In this document: piece after piece, positions 60,597-64,000 of the stretch
Layout: every line of letters begins with the position of its first letter
Numbering within the stretch: the stretch's first letter is position 1
Origin: Trichothermofontia sp037445115
Lineage (GTDB): Bacteria; Cyanobacteriota; Cyanobacteriia; B231
NCBI GenBank assembly: GCA_037445115.1
Contig: JBBILC010000003.1
Location: forward strand, 1-64,000
Reading direction: 5' to 3'
Length of the DNA stretch: 64,000 nt
Made by a program: the position numbers and the translations under genes
Notes under the pieces: model-generated
Told to the model about the DNA's origin: nothing
Database searches by the model: none
Seen by the model: the letters and a program-made list of their open reading frames with translations, nothing else

Positions 60597-61178
60597 ATGA
60601 TTCGAGACTTACTGATTAGCCTGCGAAGTACCGCTCTGCTTTGGCTGTTGACGGCCTTGATCTACCCCACTGTGATTTTAGGTATTGGCCAAGTTGCCTT
60701 CCCCTACCAGGCCAATGGCAGCCTGATGACCAATGCCGAGGGCCAAATTGTGGGTTCTGCTTTAATTGGTCAAAGTTTCACCCGCGATCGCTATTTTTGG
60801 AGCCGTCCCAGTGCCGTGGCCTACAGTGAAGGTAACGAGGCTGCGCCGACGGGGATTTCCGGAGCCAGTAACCTGGCCCCCAGTAACCCTGAACTCTTAG
60901 GCCGCATTCAGGCAGAGGGACAGCAGTTGCAGGCGATCGGCATCCAAGCCACAGCCGATTTGCTGTACTTGTCTGGTTCTGGGCTTGATCCCCACATTAC
61001 TCCTGCTGCGGCCCTCGCCCAGGTGCCGCGCATTGCCCAGGCGCGATCGTTACCTCAGGCACAACTGGAAACCCTCATTGCCCAACACACCGATCGCCGC
61101 TTCTTACGACTTTTGGGCGAACCGGGTGTCCATGTTCTTAAGCTCAACCTCGCCCTCGATCGTCTCTATCCCCTGTAA
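60597..61178 (+). CDS. kdpC: potassium-transporting ATPase subunit C
   Basis: Single-pass subunit that joins KdpA and KdpB and supports ATP binding. I choose the ATG at 60597 (MIRDLLISLRSTALLWLLT), preceded by GTGGAG at seven bases; upstream in-frame codons include ATG 60591 and a TTG at 60582. Motifs are NGSLMTNAEGQIVGSALIGQSF, YFWSRPSA, ASNLAPSNPELLGRI and the KdpC signature SGLDPHITPAAALAQVPRIAQAR. Length of 193 aa is typical (E. coli 190). Confidence 0.95.
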   Translation: MIRDLLISLRSTALLWLLTALIYPTVILGIGQVAFPYQANGSLMTNAEGQIVGSALIGQSFTRDRYFWSRPSAVAYSEGNEAAPTGISGASNLAPSNPELLGRIQAEGQQLQAIGIQATADLLYLSGSGLDPHITPAAALAQVPRIAQARSLPQAQLETLIAQHTDRRFLRLLGEPGVHVLKLNLALDRLYPL

Positions 61179-61208
61179 TACACACCCTGTAATACATCCC
61201 TGTAACGT

Positions 61209-62354
61209 ATGATTAGCTCTCGTGATTTTGAGGCATTATCTTCTCCTGACGCGATCTCCGTAGCTTCCCCCCGCCGGGGCAAGCACAAAATCTTCATTGG
61301 CATGGCGGCTGGGGTTGGCAAAACCTATCGCATGTTGGAAGAGGGCCAGCAACTCAAGGAAGGGGGGGTTGATGTGGTGATTGGCCTGTTGGAAACCCAC
61401 GGTCGAGAAGACACGACCCAAAAAGCCCTGGGATTGGAACAAGTGCCGTTACAAACTGTGGTGTGGCAGGGGCGATCGTTTACCGAAATGAATACCGAAG
61501 CGATTTGCGATCGCCATCCCCAATTGGTGTTAATCGATGAACTGGCCCATACCAATGTGCCTGGCTCAGGACGAAAAAAGCGCTATCAAGATGTGGAAGT
61601 GATTCTCAACGCTGGCATTGATGTCTATTCCACTCTCAATGTTCAACACCTGGAAAGTTTGAATGATTTGGTTCATAAAATTTCTGGTGTGGTGGTGCGA
61701 GAACGGATACCCGATCGCCTCCTGGAAGAGGCTGATGAGGTGGTCGTCGTTGATGTTACTCCCGAAACGCTACAGGAACGTTTGGAGGAAGGTAAAATCT
61801 ATGCCCCCAGCAAGATTGATCAAGCCTTACAAAATTTCTTTCAACGCCGCAATTTGATTGCCCTACGGGAACTGGCCCTACGGGAGGTGGCCGACAATGT
61901 GGAAGAAAATGGCAGAGATACCAACCCCCAAAGTTACTGCACGATCCAGGAACGGATACTTGTCTGTGTTTCCACCTATCCTAATTCATTACAACTATTG
62001 CGCCGGGGCGCAAGAATTGCGAGCCAAATGAATGGCCGTCTGTTCGTGCTCTTTGTTGCCAGTCCCCAGCAGTTTTTATCAAGACCAGAAGCGCTTCATG
62101 TGGAAACTTGTCGTCGCCTTACGCAGGAGTTTGAAGGGGAATTCATCCGGATGGAATCGGAGGATGTGGTCAAGGCGATCGCCCAGGTTGCCAGTACTGA
62201 GCACATTACCCAAATTGTTCTGGGTGAGACGCAGCGATCGCGTTGGTATCTCTTCTTAAAGGGATCAATTGTCCAGCGCTTAATGCGACTACTGCCTGAT
62301 GTCGATTTACATATTATTTCCACATCACCCAGCGGCAATGCGATCGTGGTTTGA
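61209..62354 (+). CDS. kdpD: truncated KdpD: sensor/ATP-binding and USP domains only
   Basis: A 381-aa protein equivalent to the N-terminal cytoplasmic portion of KdpD. The first domain (about 22-235) has Walker A GMAAGVGKTYRML, Walker B LVLIDELAHTNVPGSGRKKRYQDVE and the conserved DVYSTLNVQHLESLND. A universal-stress-like (USP) domain follows (about 248-380: ERILVCVSTYPNSLQLLRRGARIA). The protein ends there: the four transmembrane helices, GAF and histidine-kinase domains of the 894-aa E. coli protein are absent. Short KdpD proteins like this are known in other cyanobacteria, so this is not a recent frameshift. No kdpE follows. Confidence 0.95.
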   Translation: MISSRDFEALSSPDAISVASPRRGKHKIFIGMAAGVGKTYRMLEEGQQLKEGGVDVVIGLLETHGREDTTQKALGLEQVPLQTVVWQGRSFTEMNTEAICDRHPQLVLIDELAHTNVPGSGRKKRYQDVEVILNAGIDVYSTLNVQHLESLNDLVHKISGVVVRERIPDRLLEEADEVVVVDVTPETLQERLEEGKIYAPSKIDQALQNFFQRRNLIALRELALREVADNVEENGRDTNPQSYCTIQERILVCVSTYPNSLQLLRRGARIASQMNGRLFVLFVASPQQFLSRPEALHVETCRRLTQEFEGEFIRMESEDVVKAIAQVASTEHITQIVLGETQRSRWYLFLKGSIVQRLMRLLPDVDLHIISTSPSGNAIVV

Positions 62355-62592
62355 TCTTGCAGCCGACCATCCTTATCAACCGTCGTCCGGATCGGAATCC
62401 TTCTCATTGCAACCCCACATTACTCTTCCAGGTTCGATTAACCGCCAAGCCATCACACACTCATCCACCAACAACGGCAACTCATCAGGATTCAGCACCA
62501 CTTCCCCAAGTTACGTCCAAGATATCACAGACCCAGAGGGGGAAATTATCCATCCCCTAAGCGTGGAGCTAGTCCTGCGGCCCATCCATTAG
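62338..62592 (+). CDS. hypothetical small ORF overlapping the kdpD stop, doubtful
   Basis: An open frame from the ATG at 62338 (MRSWFDLAADHPYQPSS) overlaps the last 17 bases of kdpD and gives an 84-aa Ser/Thr/Asn-rich product ending VELVLRPIH. It resembles no family I know, has no membrane helix, and a second frame is open across most of the same stretch. The overlap would allow translational coupling to kdpD, but coding potential is weak. Confidence 0.22.
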   Translation: MRSWFDLAADHPYQPSSGSESFSLQPHITLPGSINRQAITHSSTNNGNSSGFSTTSPSYVQDITDPEGEIIHPLSVELVLRPIH

Positions 62593-62951
62593 GAGCACAC
62601 CGGGTGGCGTCGCCGATCTAGCTCGTTAAGTTATATGAAGCCAATTTTATTTTGTCGCTTCATCGCTATACAGTTATTGAGTGTTGACGCGTGGTGCACC
62701 TTAGCTCAGTTGCGAATCCTCCAACCCTACCGCTAGCTGGGTTCTGGGGTCGCTCACCAGCAGCACTTGGGACTGACTCTGGCTCAGTCAGTGAGAGTCT
62801 TGTCCCTGACACCGGATCGTTGGGGGGTGGCTGACGACAAGCTGACAGAAAACGTGCGATCGTGAACTCGGATGCCGCAGCCCTCCCTTGGCCTTGAGTT
62901 TCTTGAAATTGTTCGGAATCACTAACTTCTATCGGTCACTAGGTTTTCAAC
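62593..62951. other. intergenic region upstream of the heme oxygenase
   Basis: No gene is recognisable in these 360 bases. A nested short repeat of AGTCAGTGAGAGTC character (GACTGACTCTGGCTCAGTCAGTGAGAGTC) lies at about 62771-62800; ACTGA/TCAGT segments can pair. The promoter for heme oxygenase and hemN should be in the last 150 bases. Confidence 0.35.
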
Positions 62952-63704
62952 ATGAGTATTGACTTAGCAACCCAGCTACGGGAAGGCACCAAGCAATCGC
63001 ATACGGCAGCGGAAAACACGGCATTTATGAAGTGCTTTCTCAAGGGGATCGTCGAGTGGGAACCCTTCCGTAAATTGATCGCCGATCTGTATTTTGTCTA
63101 TCGCACGTTAGAGAAAGAAATGCAGCAGCATCGCGATCACCCTGTTGTTGGTCCCATGTATTTTCCGGAATTGAATCGAGAAGCCAACCTTGCCAAGGAT
63201 CTGGCCTTTTATTATGGTGATAACTGGCAGAACGAAATTGAAGCATCGTCAGAAGGTATCAACTACGTCAACCGGATTTTGGCACTTTCCAACACGGAAC
63301 CAGCTCTGTTGATTGCCCATGCCTATGTACGCTATATGGGAGATCTATCTGGTGGACAAAGCCTGAAAAATATTGTGCGATCGGCCCTGAATTTACCTCC
63401 CGATAAAGGGACCAGCTTGCATGAATTTGACCAAATTTCTACAGTAGAAGCTCGCCGCGCCTTTAAGGGTAAATATCGTGATGCGTTGAACAGTTTACCA
63501 GTGGATGAGGCTCTGTCTCAAAAAATTGTTGACGAAGCGAATTTGGCTTTCCTGATGAATCGTAATGTCATGCATGAATTGGAACCCGCTGTGCGAGCCG
63601 CCGTCGGTGAACATGTGTTTGATCTGATTACTCGTCAAGATAAACCGGGCAGCACTGAACGGGCACCCGGTAGCACTTCGGTGGAACTGGTTGCGGCTGA
63701 ATAA
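62952..63704 (+). CDS. ho2: heme oxygenase, HO2-like
   Basis: Opens the heme ring to biliverdin IX-alpha with ferredoxin as electron donor, the first step of phycobilin synthesis. The 250-aa protein reads MSIDLATQLREGTKQSHTAAENTAFMKCFLKGIVE; the proximal heme ligand should be the His of QSHTAAEN (about residue 17). YFPELNRE, YVRYMGDLSGGQSLKNIVRSALNLP with the flexible distal glycines, and FDLITRQDKPGSTE follow. SLKNIVRSALNLPP and the ending match my memory of Synechocystis HO2 better than HO1. With hemN immediately downstream it resembles the low-oxygen ho2-hemN pair. That it is the only heme oxygenase cannot be told from this window. Confidence 0.9.
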   Translation: MSIDLATQLREGTKQSHTAAENTAFMKCFLKGIVEWEPFRKLIADLYFVYRTLEKEMQQHRDHPVVGPMYFPELNREANLAKDLAFYYGDNWQNEIEASSEGINYVNRILALSNTEPALLIAHAYVRYMGDLSGGQSLKNIVRSALNLPPDKGTSLHEFDQISTVEARRAFKGKYRDALNSLPVDEALSQKIVDEANLAFLMNRNVMHELEPAVRAAVGEHVFDLITRQDKPGSTERAPGSTSVELVAAE

Positions 63705-63747
63705 AGTGATGCGGCTGATCACCCAAGTCTCATGAGAGACCGATGAG

Positions 63748-63830
63748 AAACCACCAAGGCACTAAGGTCACAAAGAAAAGCACACAGTTCGTTCTTGGTG
63801 TGCCTTTGTAACTACGTGTCTTAGTGGTTC
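63748..63830. repeat. foldback repeat with AACCAC...GTGGTT arms (copy 3)
   Basis: AAACCACCAAGGCACTAAGG on the left and ACGTGTCTTAGTGGTTC on the right form an imperfect inverted repeat, with an internal CTTGGTG. It fills the gap between the heme oxygenase and hemN genes. Confidence 0.7.
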
Positions 63831-63868
63831 AAACAATCTCTAATTTCCCCTTCAGAAACCTGACACGT

Positions 63869-64000
63869 ATGAAACTGCTATCCCACACCGTTGAATTTGA
63901 TGCTGGCCTGCTGCGCAAATACGATCGCCCTCTGCCTCGCTATACTAGCTATCCCCCCGCCACTGAGTTGACCGAATCCTTCCAAGAACGGGATTTTCGA
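63869..64000 (+). CDS. hemN: oxygen-independent coproporphyrinogen III oxidase, N-terminal part (runs off right edge)
   Basis: An ATG at 63869 opens a frame that is still open at the window end (44 codons visible). MKLLSHTVEFDAGLLRKYDRPLPRYTSYPPATELTESFQERDFR is the characteristic N-terminus of HemN, including the RYTSYPPATEL motif that precedes the radical-SAM core. The enzyme converts coproporphyrinogen III to protoporphyrinogen IX without oxygen, using two SAM molecules. Gene order heme oxygenase-hemN fits the micro-oxic tetrapyrrole pair known in Synechocystis. The catalytic CxxxCxxC lies beyond the visible part. Confidence 0.88.
   Translation, partial: MKLLSHTVEFDAGLLRKYDRPLPRYTSYPPATELTESFQERDFR

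Noticed and set aside
62351..62560. Second frame after kdpD, considered as remains of the missing KdpD kinase part
   Set aside because: Translations contain no H-box, N-box or membrane helices; the truncation is the normal cyanobacterial form, not a frameshift.

Overview
The window comes from a cyanobacterial chromosome. Decisive markers are psaC (photosystem I), pipX-pipY-sepF-proC, crtR, a heme oxygenase beside hemN, RNase E with the cyanobacterial arginine-rich tail, kdp genes with a short KdpD, several DUF928 proteins, and very frequent HIP1 octamers (GCGATCGC, e.g. 15482-15489 and 16818-16825). The DNA is moderately GC-rich. No phage, CRISPR array, rRNA or intact insertion sequence is visible. 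Most of the window is core genome, with short repeats concentrated between genes.

Layout. 1-476: start of a gene running off the left edge. 874-5367: four-gene Aap/Nat-type amino-acid ABC transporter (minus strand). 5787-8177: ABC-2 polysaccharide exporter pair with a Wzt-like C-terminal domain. 8355-9694: transglutaminase-like protein and dtd. 9887-11716: CHAT-domain protein followed by a short DUF928 protein. 12148-12235: tRNA-Ser(GGA). 12281-15146: Crp-type regulator and SLC13/RCK transporter. 15398-19383: TPR protein, UbiA prenyltransferase, gcvH and SGNH hydrolase. 19622-19836: TnpB remnant. 19966-24676: DUF928, murD, glyS. 25494-30390: rne-rnhB, DUF1997, pheA. 30581-31732: purC and psaC. 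31805-36596: minus-strand run of adenylate cyclase, SnoaL-like, DUF7734-like, Rpn-like and DUF3177 genes. 36836-39096: crtR, thioredoxin, LMW phosphatase. 39278-42452: DUF928 divergent from a CHASE2 protein. 42631-45594: exported small proteins and a second amino-acid-binding protein. 45856-48965: der, an EcfT-like protein, acpS. 49134-52324: pipX, pipY, sepF, proC. 52331-53985: radical-SAM/PDZ protein and a small membrane protein. 54009-55830: histidine kinase/NarL-type regulator pair. 56371-62354: kdpA-kdpB-small subunit-kdpC-truncated kdpD. 62952-64000: HO2-like heme oxygenase and the start of hemN.

How the genes work together. The Kdp block has all pump subunits, but its KdpD stops before any kinase domain. 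A complete two-component pair lies divergently upstream and is a natural candidate for the missing kinase and regulator. The pip/sepF/proC block places nitrogen and carbon signalling (PipX, PipY) beside cell-division assembly (SepF) and proline synthesis. The CHAT/DUF928 and DUF928/CHASE2 loci look like parts of one poorly understood cyanobacterial envelope or signalling network. Intergenic DNA carries several unrelated short tandem repeats (units of 7 to 16 bp), three foldback elements, a perfect 22-bp palindrome on both sides of kdpAB, and one compact terminal-inverted-repeat element after rnhB with a related partial copy after the exporter pair. All functional calls rest on reading the sequence and family knowledge; no searches were run.
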